Positions 28,424-37,840 of a stretch of DNA of 64,000 bases are shown here, piece by piece. The DNA lies in NCBI RefSeq assembly GCF_014697475.1, contig NZ_JACJRV010000010.1, forward strand, positions 62,001 through 126,000, given 5' to 3'. The first letter of the stretch is position 1. Each line of letters opens with the position of its first letter. Source of the stretch: Nostoc sp. FACHB-152. Lineage in GTDB: Bacteria; Cyanobacteriota; Cyanobacteriia; Cyanobacteriales; Nostocaceae. The position numbers were made by a program, and so were the translations under genes. A model generated the notes under the pieces. The model did no database searches, was not told the DNA's origin, and was given only the letters and a program-made list of their open reading frames with translations.

Positions 28424-30079
28424 ATGAGCGATGCCTTATTTAGTATAGAAAATTTGCGAGTAGCCTACCCTCAACGAGGCGACGAAGAGCTAACTTGGGC
28501 GGTTGATGATGTATCTTTTAGTTTAAAACCAGGCGAGCGTATGGGCTTGGTAGGTGAGTCTGGTTGTGGTAAATCTACTTTGGGACGGGCGGCGATGCGG
28601 TTGTTACCTCCGTCTAGTCGGGTTGATGGACGGGTGACTTTTCAGGGGCAGTCGGTATTTGATTTAACAATTCCTCAATTGCGTAAATTCCGTGGTGAGG
28701 CAGTAGCACTGATTTTCCAAGACCCGATGACGCGCCTCGACCCTTTGATGACGATTGGTAAACATTGCATAGAAACTCTGCAAGCACATTCACCTCATTT
28801 ATCAACTAAGGAAGCGAAAGAAAAAGCTTTGGCGACTTTGGAAAAGGTGAAAATTCCTGCTAGTCGTTGGAATCAGTACCCCCATGAGTTTAGCGGTGGG
28901 ATGCGCCAAAGGGTAGCGATCGCACTCGCTTTACTTCTCAACCCCAAGTTAATTGTCGCTGATGAACCGACGACAAGTTTAGATGTGACTGTCTCAGCGC
29001 AGATATTACAAGAGTTAACGCGATTGTGCGCTGAAGACAACATGGCATTGTTGCTGATTTCTCACGATTTGGCGATGGTGGCAGAATACTGCGATCGCAT
29101 TGGTGTGATGTACAACGGCAAAATGGTGGAAATGGGGGCGACATCATCTGTGTTTGGCAACCCTCAACATGAATATACGCGATCGCTTTTACAAGCAGCG
29201 TTACACATTCAAACGGTGGATGAACTAACTGAAGATTGGGGACTGGGTAATGAAGAACACATTTCTGCATCGCCGATTTTGCGTGTCACAGAACTTCAGC
29301 AACACTACACTATAGAACCTAACTTTATTGAAAAGTTATTTAAAGCCGAAAATCAGACAATCAAAGCAGTTGATGGAATCAACCTCGAACTATATAAGGG
29401 AGAAATTTTAGGCTTAGTGGGCGAGTCAGGCTGCGGTAAAAGCACTTTATCACGGACTATTTTGCAATTAATTCGTCCGACTGGTGGCAAGGTAGAATTT
29501 TTAGGCAAGGATTTAACAAAACTATCGCGCCAACAAATTCGCGCTTCCCGGCGACAGATGCAAATGGTGTTTCAAGACCCCCATGCTTGTCTCAACCCGG
29601 CGATGACAGTAGGACAGAGTATCGGCGATCCTTTGTTGATTCATCATCTTGCGGATGCAGCTAAAGCCAAAGAAGAAGTTTTGTGGATGCTGCAAAAAGT
29701 CGGGTTAACGCCGCCAGAAGTTTATTATCAGCGTTATCCTTCAGATTTGTCTGGAGGACAGCAGCAACGGGTAGCGATCGCCCGTGCTTTGATTACTCGT
29801 CCGAAACTATTAATATGCGATGAACCTGTGAGTATGTTGGATGCAAGTGTACAATCGCAAGTTTTGGATTTGATGTTGCAATTAAAAGAAGAATTTGAGC
29901 TAACTTATCTATTTATTACCCATGATTTGTGGTTGGCGCGATTTTTGTGCGATCGCATTGCCGTAATGAATGGCGGCAAAATCGTCGAACTGGGGTTAAC
30001 AAAACAAATTTTTGCCAATCCTCAACATCCGTATACTAAAACTCTATTAGCTGCGGCTCCCCTTTTAGCACGTGCCTAA
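28424..30079 (+). CDS. ABC transporter, double-ATPase protein (Dpp/Opp/GsiA type)
   Basis: Two fused nucleotide-binding domains in 551 residues (ATG at 28424; the frame also has a TTG 42 bases upstream). Domain 1 (about 1-260): Walker A GESGCGKSTLG, signature FSGGMRQRVAIAL, Walker B LIVADEPTTSLD. Domain 2 (about 285-551): GESGCGKSTLS, LSGGQQQRVAIARAL, LLICDEPVSMLD. This layout powers oligopeptide, dipeptide, nickel or glutathione uptake. No permease or substrate-binding protein gene is adjacent, so partners must be elsewhere. Both ATP sites look complete. Confidence 0.92.
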   Translation: MSDALFSIENLRVAYPQRGDEELTWAVDDVSFSLKPGERMGLVGESGCGKSTLGRAAMRLLPPSSRVDGRVTFQGQSVFDLTIPQLRKFRGEAVALIFQDPMTRLDPLMTIGKHCIETLQAHSPHLSTKEAKEKALATLEKVKIPASRWNQYPHEFSGGMRQRVAIALALLLNPKLIVADEPTTSLDVTVSAQILQELTRLCAEDNMALLLISHDLAMVAEYCDRIGVMYNGKMVEMGATSSVFGNPQHEYTRSLLQAALHIQTVDELTEDWGLGNEEHISASPILRVTELQQHYTIEPNFIEKLFKAENQTIKAVDGINLELYKGEILGLVGESGCGKSTLSRTILQLIRPTGGKVEFLGKDLTKLSRQQIRASRRQMQMVFQDPHACLNPAMTVGQSIGDPLLIHHLADAAKAKEEVLWMLQKVGLTPPEVYYQRYPSDLSGGQQQRVAIARALITRPKLLICDEPVSMLDASVQSQVLDLMLQLKEEFELTYLFITHDLWLARFLCDRIAVMNGGKIVELGLTKQIFANPQHPYTKTLLAAAPLLARA

Positions 30080-30110
30080 TACCGTTTCACTATTGAAAGG
30101 AGCTTGAAAC

Positions 30111-30153
30111 CCGCGCAGGCAGTTTTTGCCTGTGTAGCCGCGACTCCAGTCGC
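30111..30153. repeat. Dispersed repeat, copy 1 (GGCTACACAGGCAAAA family)
   Basis: CGCGCAGGC...TTTTTGCCTGTGTAGCCGCG; the same sequence in the opposite orientation lies at 44851-44886. AGGCA/TGCCT arms make a short hairpin. Lies after the ABC gene stop. Confidence 0.6.
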
Positions 30154-30170
30154 ATGATACAAGATAAGAG

Positions 30171-31280
30171 TTAAGTCAAAACCAAGTTATCTCTATGTAT
30201 TACCGTATCTACACCGACATAGCCTAATATCTCAGGAATCTCCCGCGAGTGACGACCGCAAATCTTTTGCAGTTCATTGCTACTATAATTTACAAGTCCT
30301 CTGGCGATTTCGTTACCGTTGGTGTCGCACAATTGCACTGCGTCTTGAGTATCAAACTCTCCTTCTACAGTTTTAACACCTGCTGCTAATAATGATTTTC
30401 CGGCTTGAGATATCGCTGCGATCGCTCCTGCATCTAAATACAATTTTCCAGATGGGACAAGGCCATAAGCTATCCAACGTTTTCTGGCGGAAGTTGGTTC
30501 CGGTTGCGGCTCAAAATGAGTTCCCAACAATTCGCCTTGTAAAATTTTTTCGAGATTTCGCGGGTATCGCCCTTGAGTAATCACAGTCCGCACTCCAGCA
30601 GCAACGGCAATTCTCGCAGCCGATATCTTTGTCACCATTCCACCCGTTCCCCATTGTGAACCTTGAGTGCCTGTTTGCACTTGCAATTGAGCTAATTCTT
30701 TGATGTCACTCACCAAGGAAATAGGTTTTGCATCAGGGAAGGAACGCGGGTCGGCGGAGTAGAGTCTGTCTACGTCGGTGAGTAAAAATAGCCAATCTGC
30801 TTCAACTAAACTAGCCACCAATGCCGAGAGAGTGTCATTGTCGCCAAATTTCAGTTCATCGACGGCGACGGTATCATTTTCATTAACTACAGGAATTACC
30901 CCCAGCCCTAGCAATTCTTTAAAAGTGTTGTAAACGTTCAGGTAACGGCTACGTTGTACCAAGTCGCTGCGAGTCAGTAATACTTGAGCAATCGGTTGTT
31001 GCAAGGTAGTAAATAAATCATCATACACCCGCATTAACCGCCCTTGACCAACTGCGGCTACTGCTTGTTTAAGCGCGATCGCTTTGGGACGCTCGGTTAA
31101 GCCTAATCTGGCACAGCCCACGCCTACCGCACCAGAAGAAACTAAAATTACGCGATTGCCTTTCCGCCTCAAGTCGCAAAGAGTTTCCGCTAAGGTAGCA
31201 ATGGTAGAAAGTGCTAATTGCCCTGTTTCTGGTTGGGTGAGGCTAGAAGTGCCGATTTTGACGACAATTGTTTTGGTCAT
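30171..31280 (-). CDS. proB: Glutamate 5-kinase
   Basis: First step of proline synthesis: phosphorylates glutamate to glutamyl 5-phosphate. 369 residues, full length. Seen: N-terminal [10 protein letters not shown] (about 4-13), the amino-acid-kinase nucleotide/substrate motifs [14 protein letters not shown] (about 49-62) and [19 protein letters not shown] (about 132-150), [15 protein letters not shown] (about 211-225), and a C-terminal PUA domain (about 275-369) normal for bacterial ProB. ATG at 31280 is directly preceded by TCAATGG-type heptamer repeats. proA is not adjacent. Confidence 0.95.
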   Translation of the reverse strand: MTKTIVVKIGTSSLTQPETGQLALSTIATLAETLCDLRRKGNRVILVSSGAVGVGCARLGLTERPKAIALKQAVAAVGQGRLMRVYDDLFTTLQQPIAQVLLTRSDLVQRSRYLNVYNTFKELLGLGVIPVVNENDTVAVDELKFGDNDTLSALVASLVEADWLFLLTDVDRLYSADPRSFPDAKPISLVSDIKELAQLQVQTGTQGSQWGTGGMVTKISAARIAVAAGVRTVITQGRYPRNLEKILQGELLGTHFEPQPEPTSARKRWIAYGLVPSGKLYLDAGAIAAISQAGKSLLAAGVKTVEGEFDTQDAVQLCDTNGNEIARGLVNYSSNELQKICGRHSREIPEILGYVGVDTVIHRDNLVLT

Positions 31281-31621
31281 TTCTCAATGGTCAATGGTCA
31301 TTAGTCATTAGACTTCTTGCAAAAGTCCTTATTTGCGAGCTTTTCTTTGCGTCTTTGCGCCTTTGCGTGAGACAAAAAAATATTTATGCAAAAGGTCTAT
31401 TCGTCATTAGTCAATGGTCATGAACAAATGACAAAGGACAAAAAAGTAAAGCGTCATTCCTTCTATAAGTGAAGGCTGACGCTTTACCAGTTTATAGTTA
31501 TTTGTTATTTACTAGGGTCTTTTTTGGCTGACCCCATGTTATCAATACTTATAATCACAGGTTTTTTGTGCTTCCCAATAATTTTTAATTATTTCTTTAG
31601 ATTTACTTTCCTGACGATTTG
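31281..31621. other. Repeat-rich spacer between proB and the YqeG-like gene
   Basis: Contains heptamer repeats (TCAATGG/TCATTAG, 31284-31310), a TTTGCGTCTTTGCGCCTTTGCG stretch related to the repeat at 8448 (about 31334-31375), and the terminator hairpin at 31440-31487. No coding capacity seen. Confidence 0.6.
31440..31487 (-). terminator. Rho-independent terminator for the YqeG-DUF3727 direction
   Basis: On the minus strand an 11-bp stem GTAAAGCGTCA/TGACGCTTTAC encloses an inner GAAGG/CCTTC pairing and is followed directly by six T residues. It lies 135 bp downstream of the YqeG-like stop and before proB. Confidence 0.8.
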
Positions 31622-32167
31622 TTAACTTTTGTGGATTTTAGATTGTTTAGGTGTGATTGAGGCTCCTAATATCTCTGAAATCCAAACTTCAAAATTTCTG
31701 ACGGGATGGGAGCGCAGGGCAGCATCAGGATGGACAATCGGTTCTACAAGAATTGTAAACATTCCCAGGCGATTACCAGCCAAGACATCAGTAAACAAGC
31801 GATCGCCCACCATACCTACTTGTGCGGCGGGCAAGCTCATTGCTTGGAGTGCGGCTCTAATTTTTCTGCGTGAGGGCTTGGCTGCACCTAAGTAGTAAGG
31901 CAAGTTTAAAGAACGAGCAATGCTGCCAATTCGGGCTTCACTTAAGTTATTACTCACCAACCACAAATCGACATGACTGCGAATTTCTTCTACCCATTGT
32001 TTAAGTTCTGGAGAAGCCGTATCCACAGTAAAAGGAACTAAAGTTTCATCAACATCTAACACCAGCCCTTTCAGCCCATATTGTTGAATCGTTTCTGTAC
32101 TCAACTGCAAGATTGAACCTTCTAAAATCAAGTCAGGCTGTAAGAAATTGTTCCAGGTCATAGACAT
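31622..32167 (-). CDS. YqeG family HAD-type phosphatase
   Basis: 181 residues, HAD superfamily class IIIA. Seen: motif I as LVLDVDETLVPF (about 35-46) with nucleophile and acid/base Asp residues, motif II LVSNNLSE (about 68-76), the Lys of motif III in GAAKPSRRKI, and motif IV VGDRLFTDVLAGNRLG (about 117-132). The family contains phosphatidylglycerophosphate phosphatases of the GEP4/PgpP type; in cyanobacteria and plastids homologues make phosphatidylglycerol. That role is likely but inferred. Confidence 0.85.
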   Translation of the reverse strand: MSMTWNNFLQPDLILEGSILQLSTETIQQYGLKGLVLDVDETLVPFTVDTASPELKQWVEEIRSHVDLWLVSNNLSEARIGSIARSLNLPYYLGAAKPSRRKIRAALQAMSLPAAQVGMVGDRLFTDVLAGNRLGMFTILVEPIVHPDAALRSHPVRNFEVWISEILGASITPKQSKIHKS

Positions 32168-32302
32168 AATTAAAGATCACAAATAGAAACGCCCTTTATG
32201 GAGAGCGTTTCTTTAGTACTCACGAAATCTTTTTGATTAAAAAATTCTCAATTAAAAGTATAAAAATGTAACATTTTTATTTTCAATTTTGAATTTTCCA
32301 TT

Positions 32303-32875
32303 TTATTCCACTTCGTTAAAAAGTTGTTCTTCTAAAAGTGGTTGAACTTGGCGAAATTCTTCTGGAGAGAGCAATTCCGGTTCACCATCTTTGGTAATCC
32401 TAGCAAAAAATAGCAAGGGGTCAAGAGGCGTATAAATTGCGTACTCTTGCTCTTGGTGATAGAAGCTAGCAAGTAACTGTAATTGCTCTGGTTCTAAATC
32501 TGTATTGTCGTCTTCGATTTCTAAAGTGAAAAGTTCAGATTCTTCTACAGCTGGTAAGTCGCCAGCTACCGTCAAAGCGTAGGCGGTGTTTTTTAGAACT
32601 AGATTTTGTTCAGATAAGACAGCTTGAGCTGTGCTAAAGATTTCGTCAAGAGTCTCATCATCTTCTACTAAAACAGCTTCTTCTTCCTCATCTTCACCTT
32701 CCCAAGCAAAAACTTCTATGGGTGAATCCACAGGCAGAAGTAAAACATAATCTTGCCCATCTACAGAGAGCGAATGTTCTATATAACATTCGAGGGTTCG
32801 CCCTGTGTCATCAGTCAAGGTGATTGATACTGTACGATCGCGATCGTTGTCTTCAGAAAATGGAGAGGAAAACAT
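32303..32875 (-). CDS. DUF3727 family protein
   Basis: 190 residues from the ATG at 32875; an alternative start 78 bases upstream would add an unconserved tail. Very acidic: a DUF1292-like N-terminal beta domain (VSITLTDDTGRTLECYIEH), an acidic block (WEGEDEEEEAVLVEDDETLDE in pieces), then the DUF3727 region (EQEYAIYTPLDPLLFFAR and LLSPEEF). Found in cyanobacteria and plastids; function unknown. It sits in a minus-strand run between ruvX and the YqeG-like gene, a neighbourhood often kept in cyanobacteria. Confidence 0.8.
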   Translation of the reverse strand: MFSSPFSEDNDRDRTVSITLTDDTGRTLECYIEHSLSVDGQDYVLLLPVDSPIEVFAWEGEDEEEEAVLVEDDETLDEIFSTAQAVLSEQNLVLKNTAYALTVAGDLPAVEESELFTLEIEDDNTDLEPEQLQLLASFYHQEQEYAIYTPLDPLLFFARITKDGEPELLSPEEFRQVQPLLEEQLFNEVE

Positions 32876-33015
32876 AGCCGATTGGTTAAACTTTATCTCT
32901 ACTCGCAACTGTGAAATTGGCTTGACTATTGAATGACATTTAATGACAAACAAATAGTTTTAGGCTAATACACAACTGCTAAGTAATTGCTTTCAGAATA
33001 TCATGTCAAAAGCTA

Positions 33016-33480
33016 TCAAGACTCGACAGTTGCCGCCCAACTGCGCTTACTAGCTCGTCTGGCATCTAGCCATTGTTGCAAAATCAAAGCTGCTGCTTTA
33101 CGGTCAATTAAACCTTTGTTACGTGATGGTGAACGGTTTTCTGCTATGAGCATCTGTTCTGCTTGAAAAGATGTTAATCGCTCATCCGCGTATTCTATTG
33201 GTAAATTGAGAGCATGAGCCAGTCTGGTGGCATATTTCTGCACTTGACGCGCCTGGAAACCCAAAGAGCCATCCATTGAATATGGTAAGCCAACCACTAA
33301 GATTTCTACCTGACGCTCATTGACTATATGTTGAAATTGCTCTACATCATGGATAAAAGATGAGCGTTCAATAGTGGTGAGTCCAGTGGCAATTAAACCA
33401 GTGCGATCGCATCCTGCCACACCAATGCGCTTGCGACCAACATCTAATCCTAGTGCTGAAATATGCTGATTTATTGTCAT
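33016..33480 (-). CDS. ruvX: YqgF/RuvX family Holliday-junction resolvase-like nuclease
   Basis: 154 residues with an RNase H fold. Seen: LGLDVGRKRIGVAGCD (about 11-26) with the first catalytic Asp, VGLPYSMDGS (about 63-72), YADERLTSFQAEQML (about 97-111) with the second acidic residue, and DRKAAALILQQWLD (about 126-139) with the last Asp. The family matures pre-16S rRNA (YqgF in E. coli) and has been proposed to resolve Holliday junctions. Length and motif order are standard. Confidence 0.92.
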   Translation of the reverse strand: MTINQHISALGLDVGRKRIGVAGCDRTGLIATGLTTIERSSFIHDVEQFQHIVNERQVEILVVGLPYSMDGSLGFQARQVQKYATRLAHALNLPIEYADERLTSFQAEQMLIAENRSPSRNKGLIDRKAAALILQQWLDARRASKRSWAATVES

Positions 33481-33562
33481 TATTGCTTTCTGCTTTCTAC
33501 CTCCTCATTTAAGTATGAAGTATGAAGGATAAAAATAAAATTTCATCCTTCAGCCTTGCAAC

Positions 33563-34801
33563 CTACTTTTCCTGCTGTGCATCTACTGAATCATTTGGAC
33601 AAGATGCTTCCATATTACAGTTGTTGCACTTAAAAGCAATAGGATCTGATTTAGCTGGTACTGGTATTTCTGAGGCTGGCTGCTGTGCAGTTTTTGCCCA
33701 AGACATCCCACCTGGTATTGGTTTGCGGGCTGGTTGCAGACCTTGCAGTACATCAGTCCACTGAATGCCTTCTAGGGAAACAAATTTAGATTCCCGCAGT
33801 TTATGCCATACAGAACGAGACATAATCAGCGTATGCTCTGTGCGTTTTGCACCAATCCGTTCTAAATATTCTTCACGTTCTGGCTGGTAATCTAAAGAAG
33901 CCAGACGCAAGCCTTGTTGCGGAAAGTCTTGGACAATACGAGCCAACTGCGAAAGCAATTCTGGATACAGCCAAGTATAAGCAGGGTGAACTGTCAGCGT
34001 GGCAACATGGGGAGCGTCACCCTGACGCTCAAGCTGCACTTGAAAATAGCCAATTGCGGCTTTGCGTTGCGGTTCAAACACATAGCCACTTACGACTTCG
34101 GTTTTGGTTAACCACTGCTTAACTGCATCGGTCAAAGCTCCGAACAAGCTAGTTTTAAAATCGCGGATATTGCGGTCAAATACTTGACGCACCAAGGGTG
34201 GCATAGATGCTGTATCTAGTTGATAGAGTAACTGAGCATCTGCATTACTAACTGGTAACAAATTGGGTAAGTCTGGCTCTGCTTGTGCCAATTCTGCTAC
34301 TAATTCAGGTTCAATTTCCCAGTGGGTGATTTCTGCTAAACGTTGAAAGCCGTTTTGCCGATAGAGTGCTAAGGCATCTACGTCATTGATATTTACTTCT
34401 AATACCCAAGTCCGAGCTTCTAAAATCGACTCAAAGCAATAACGCAACAATTGTGAGCCAATTCCTTGCTTATCAGCAGCCCGTTCTAACATCACCCGAT
34501 CAATTCGCCAAGTACTGCGAGTGCGGTTAAACGGTGATACTTGAATCATTCCTAAAAGTATCCGCCCCTGTTCTGCTACGTAGGCGCAAAAACGATACTG
34601 TAGCGGATTTGGGAACCAACTCAAAAATTTAAGCAAGCCGTACCAACGACGCAGCCATTGCATCTGACGGTTAGCATAGCTAGCCCCTCTGGGAGTCATA
34701 GCTATGAATGACTCTTGAGTTAATCGCTCAATGCCATCCAAATCCCGATAGTGGACTGGCCGGATGACAACGCTGAGATTTCGAGGAAGTAATGAAGTCA
34801 T
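33563..34801 (-). CDS. GNAT family N-acetyltransferase, long form
   Basis: 412 residues. N-terminal GNAT fold (about 8-165) with the acetyl-CoA loop region RAADKQGIGSQLLRYCFE (about 106-123) and ALYRQNGFQRLAE. A second, weakly GNAT-like half follows (about 200-330; GYFQVQLERQG and YLERIGAKRTEHTLIM). The C-terminus carries FKCNNCNMEASCPND, four cysteines that could bind metal. Substrate unknown. Cyanobacterial homologues of this length exist; I know no experimental function. Confidence 0.75.
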   Translation of the reverse strand: MTSLLPRNLSVVIRPVHYRDLDGIERLTQESFIAMTPRGASYANRQMQWLRRWYGLLKFLSWFPNPLQYRFCAYVAEQGRILLGMIQVSPFNRTRSTWRIDRVMLERAADKQGIGSQLLRYCFESILEARTWVLEVNINDVDALALYRQNGFQRLAEITHWEIEPELVAELAQAEPDLPNLLPVSNADAQLLYQLDTASMPPLVRQVFDRNIRDFKTSLFGALTDAVKQWLTKTEVVSGYVFEPQRKAAIGYFQVQLERQGDAPHVATLTVHPAYTWLYPELLSQLARIVQDFPQQGLRLASLDYQPEREEYLERIGAKRTEHTLIMSRSVWHKLRESKFVSLEGIQWTDVLQGLQPARKPIPGGMSWAKTAQQPASEIPVPAKSDPIAFKCNNCNMEASCPNDSVDAQQEK

Positions 34802-34931
34802 TTTGATTCAAGCCGCCATTTAGCTTTAACTAACTGCTCTTGGTAGGAACTGCTGCAATAATTTTAACGGCTTTCCGTTGCTTGCTATTGCTCCAAAAGA
34901 TTGATTTTATTGATTCAATACTAACAAAAGC

Positions 34932-34990
34932 AAAAAAGCAGACCTGATAAGTTCGCTATTAGCATTAACTTAACAAGATCTGCTTCTATT
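34932..34990 (-). terminator. Terminator of the 68-residue gene
   Basis: On the minus strand AAGCAGATC and GGTCTGCTT pair (with one bulge) across an inner AAGTT/AACTT helix and are followed by a T run (TTTTTTG). It lies about 30-90 bp after the stop of the small minus-strand gene. End positions are approximate. Confidence 0.65.
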
Positions 34991-35020
34991 TTATTTAAAT
35001 TTTGATGAAATTTCCGTTAA

Positions 35021-35227
35021 TTATAGCCCTTGCCGAGAAATTAGCTTCTCAAAGTTAGCTTGGGTTTGATGAAGTAGTTGCTGCCGACTATCTTCCACAG
35101 TATGCTTCAAATTTGGAACCAGATTGCGAGCTTGCAGAGTCATGTGTAGCTGTAAATGGGCAACATATTCGCTAAAATCTTCGTTTTGTACAGCTTTGCC
35201 CGTTAGTAAATTGGATTCCATTGCCAC
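35021..35227 (-). CDS. Small helical protein of unknown function
   Basis: 68 residues, no cysteine, no membrane segment, likely two amphipathic helices (DFSEYVAHLQLHMTLQARN and DSRQQLLHQTQANFEKLI). Coding is supported by an upstream GGAGAA ribosome-binding site and a good terminator just downstream. A second in-frame ATG two codons later (35221) is equally possible. Family not recognised. Confidence 0.6.
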   Translation of the reverse strand: MAMESNLLTGKAVQNEDFSEYVAHLQLHMTLQARNLVPNLKHTVEDSRQQLLHQTQANFEKLISRQGL

Positions 35228-35363
35228 TGTGTTCTCCTTTACTATGTCTATGATTGCCGTTGCTTCACATCATCAAAACTTATCATGTTGGTGAGATTAG
35301 CTTTTTATTTTGCAATGAAGTTTAACGGTTGTTTGCAATTCAGTCAGCAGTTAGCTTCAGACT

Positions 35364-36038
35364 TCACTCGCGCAGAACGTAGCCAACGCCGCGCACTGTT
35401 TGAATTAGGCGTTTTTCGTCGTTGGTTTCTAGTTTGAGGCGCAAGTAGCGGATGTAAACTTCGATGATGTTGGAGTCACCCATGAAGTCGTAACCCCAAA
35501 CTTCTTCTAAAATGCGATCGCGGGTTATTACTTGTCGTGGATGAGATAGTAGATAATCTAGCAAATCAAATTCTTTGGCAGTTAACTCTATTAATCTATT
35601 GGCCCGATAGACTTCTCTCGTGCGACGATTTAAGCTGAGGTCTTCAAATATCAATATTTCTGCTGCGTCTGCTTCTTGGTTACGACGTAGATGGGCGCGG
35701 ACTCTGGCTAATAGTTCTTCGATACTAAAAGGTTTCACTACATAGTCATCAGCACCAGCATCTAAACCTGCAACGCGATCGCTAACTTCATCTTTAGCAG
35801 TTAATAATATGACTGGTACTTTATCACCTGTGCTACGCAGGCGACGGCAAATTTCTAAACCTGATAAGCCAGGTAGCATCCAATCTAAAATAATTAAATC
35901 TAAATTTAACTCTCGTGCAGCTGTAAGCGCAGTTAATCCATCGTAGGCGACACTGACTTGATAACCTTCGTAATTCAGTTCCAATTCGATAAATCGTGCC
36001 AGTTTGACCTCATCTTCTACTAGTAAGATGTGCGTCAT
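35364..36038 (-). CDS. OmpR/PhoB-type response regulator
   Basis: 224 residues from the ATG at 36038 (MTHILLVEDEVK), preferred over an upstream non-ATG start that adds an unrelated tail. Receiver domain (1-120) with the acidic pair ED, phospho-acceptor Asp in LIILDWMLPGLSG, TAKDE, and VKPFSIEELLAR. C-terminal winged helix (about 130-224) with ELTAKEFDLLDYLLSHP, DSNIIEVYIRYLRLKL and RGVGYVL. No kinase adjoins it. RppA/NblR-like regulators share this form, but the specific identity cannot be assigned. Confidence 0.92.
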   Translation of the reverse strand: MTHILLVEDEVKLARFIELELNYEGYQVSVAYDGLTALTAARELNLDLIILDWMLPGLSGLEICRRLRSTGDKVPVILLTAKDEVSDRVAGLDAGADDYVVKPFSIEELLARVRAHLRRNQEADAAEILIFEDLSLNRRTREVYRANRLIELTAKEFDLLDYLLSHPRQVITRDRILEEVWGYDFMGDSNIIEVYIRYLRLKLETNDEKRLIQTVRGVGYVLRE

Positions 36039-36196
36039 ATTAATGATTTCAGCAGAGTAGGGCAGTAATGAACACAGACTCAAAAATATTTAGATACATA
36101 TCGAATTGAGTCTCGACTAGCTTAGTACAGGCTCAACCAAATCACAAGCGTAAGTCTGTAATTACCGATAGCTGCTGTTTATAGTAGCATCCCTGT

Positions 36197-36490
36197 TTAA
36201 CAATAAATAGTTACATCTTCACCGCATTCATCGGCAAGATAGCATAATGCCTTAAAACGCAGACTTACTACTTGCTCGTATAGAGGGTTTAGTTTACACA
36301 TTGCAGGAATGTGAAACAGTTTACGACCAAACAAAATTACGTCTCGTTCAAACGGACATTGAGCAGGTATATTTTTACATAAGAAATGCGCAAGTTTGGA
36401 GTTATGAATTTCTATATTGTCTAACCACTCACGGACTGGGCTTAAGAGGTCTTTTTGTAGATAACGTAGGGTAATAGATGTAGATGTCAT
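36197..36490 (-). CDS. Mo-dependent nitrogenase C-terminal domain protein
   Basis: 97 residues, recognised as the Mo-nitro_C family (HNSKLAHFLCKNIPAQCPFERDV, quoted in parts HNSKLAHFLCKNIP and AQCPFERDV, then KLCNPLYEQ-like KLNPLYEQVVSLRFKAL). Despite the name the domain is a small cyanobacterial protein also found as a tail on some nitrogenase-associated genes. Its role is unknown. Four or more Cys residues (CKNIPAQC, MCKL, CYLADEC) could bind metal. No nif genes are in the window. Confidence 0.75.
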   Translation of the reverse strand: MTSTSITLRYLQKDLLSPVREWLDNIEIHNSKLAHFLCKNIPAQCPFERDVILFGRKLFHIPAMCKLNPLYEQVVSLRFKALCYLADECGEDVTIYC

Positions 36491-36727
36491 AATTTTTACC
36501 TTAATAATTTTAGTTTGATGAGGTTATAGCCTCTGTAAATATATACGTTGAAATTACCTGGGGTTATGCAGCGATCGCTTGTGGCTGCTAGATTCAGAGA
36601 TAAGATTTACTCTGTGGCTATAGATTAAACTACAAGCTATATTTCCCAGATTTCAGAATAACTAACTTAGTTCCCCAAATTTTTTGCTGCACGCTAGGCT
36701 AGATATCGCTCAATACTGTATTGACCA

Positions 36728-37354
36728 ATGACTGATAACTTTCTCAGTAACAAGAAACTCATTTTTGACCGATGGGCTGCAAGCTATGATTGGATTTTCC
36801 CGTCGGTATTTTATCGAGCTATTCATCAACGATTATTAGAATATGTTGATTTACCACCAGCCAATGTCCTTGATTTAGGCTGTGGTACTGGACGCTTGTT
36901 AGGCCGCTTGGCCACACAATTTCCTCAGCTGCGTGGTACAGGTTTGGACTTATCTCCGAAAATGTTGCGTGTGGCGAGACTCAGCAACCACCACCATCCG
37001 CGCTTAATTTATGTTGAGGGTAAAGCTGAGTCGCTTCCTTTTGGAGTAGGTCAATTTGATGCCGTTTTCAACACTATCAGCTTCTTACATTATTTAGAAC
37101 CTCAACAGGTGTTGAGTGAAGTAGCAAGGGTACTAAGTCCTGGCGGACGCTTTTATTTAGTGGATTTTTCCTTGAAACAAGAGTTAGACCTTCAAAAACT
37201 GGCAACTTCTCAGCTAGGAATCAGAGTTTACAGCCCCAAGCAACGCGAAGCTTTAGGTTCTGCTGCTGGGCTTTTGTGTGTAAGTCACTATTATTTATTA
37301 GGGCCGGTTTTGCTGACGATTTTTGAGAAAGAGGCAATAGGCAATAGGCAATAG
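36728..37354 (+). CDS. Class I SAM-dependent methyltransferase
   Basis: 208 residues, Methyltransf_11/25 type. Seen: motif I VLDLGCGTGRLLGRL (about 45-59), GLDLSPKMLRVAR (about 74-86), the acidic/post-I region, PFGVGQFDAVFNTISFLHY (about 105-123) and LSPGGRFYLVDFSL (about 140-153). Substrate unknown; UbiE-like small-molecule methylases share this pattern. The C-terminal residues AIGNRQ and the stop are encoded by three AGGCAAT repeats (37332-37352), so the natural C-terminus was probably a few residues shorter or different. Confidence 0.88.
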   Translation: MTDNFLSNKKLIFDRWAASYDWIFPSVFYRAIHQRLLEYVDLPPANVLDLGCGTGRLLGRLATQFPQLRGTGLDLSPKMLRVARLSNHHHPRLIYVEGKAESLPFGVGQFDAVFNTISFLHYLEPQQVLSEVARVLSPGGRFYLVDFSLKQELDLQKLATSQLGIRVYSPKQREALGSAAGLLCVSHYYLLGPVLLTIFEKEAIGNRQ

Positions 37355-37369
37355 GCTAAAAAATGTAAT

Positions 37370-37840
37370 TCAGACTTCAGAGTTTCTATATTCCATAAAC
37401 ACCACAGGCACTTTCACTAGTTTTTTAGCTAAATGCGAAACTCTAAATTTCCGTTTAAGAGACTGGGGTAAATTTTCAAAAGCAACTGGTACGAAACCGA
37501 AGTGGCTGTAAAACTGTGCTAGTTTCTCACCTAAACATTCAAGATACAGTGGTTCTGTGGCTTGGTTTATCAAATGCTGAGTGAGCAAACTGCCTAAACC
37601 ACGACCTCTCCAAGCTGGTGCAACAACCAAACTACCAAGTTCTTGTACACCAGAAAAACTCCTTAGTTGTCCGCAAGCTATGACGTTGCTGTTAGATTCG
37701 ATAATCCAGAATTGTTGCCAACGTAATTGCGTAGGATCGAGTTTAGCGGAAAGTACTAATAATATAATCGGCCACTTATCGCCTGAGGTGGCTTGACGTA
37801 AAATACACCCATATGGTAAGTAGAGAGCATTTTGCTTCAT
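37370..37840 (-). CDS. GNAT family N-acetyltransferase
   Basis: 156 residues with a single GNAT fold. Seen: ELGSLVVAPAWRGRGLGSLLTQHLI (in parts LGSLVVAPAWRGRGLGSLL, about 70-88), which holds the R/Q-x-x-G-x-G/A acetyl-CoA loop, and FYSHFGFVPV near the C-terminus. Substrate unknown. It converges with the methyltransferase gene, 15 bp between stops. Confidence 0.88.
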   Translation of the reverse strand: MKQNALYLPYGCILRQATSGDKWPIILLVLSAKLDPTQLRWQQFWIIESNSNVIACGQLRSFSGVQELGSLVVAPAWRGRGLGSLLTQHLINQATEPLYLECLGEKLAQFYSHFGFVPVAFENLPQSLKRKFRVSHLAKKLVKVPVVFMEYRNSEV

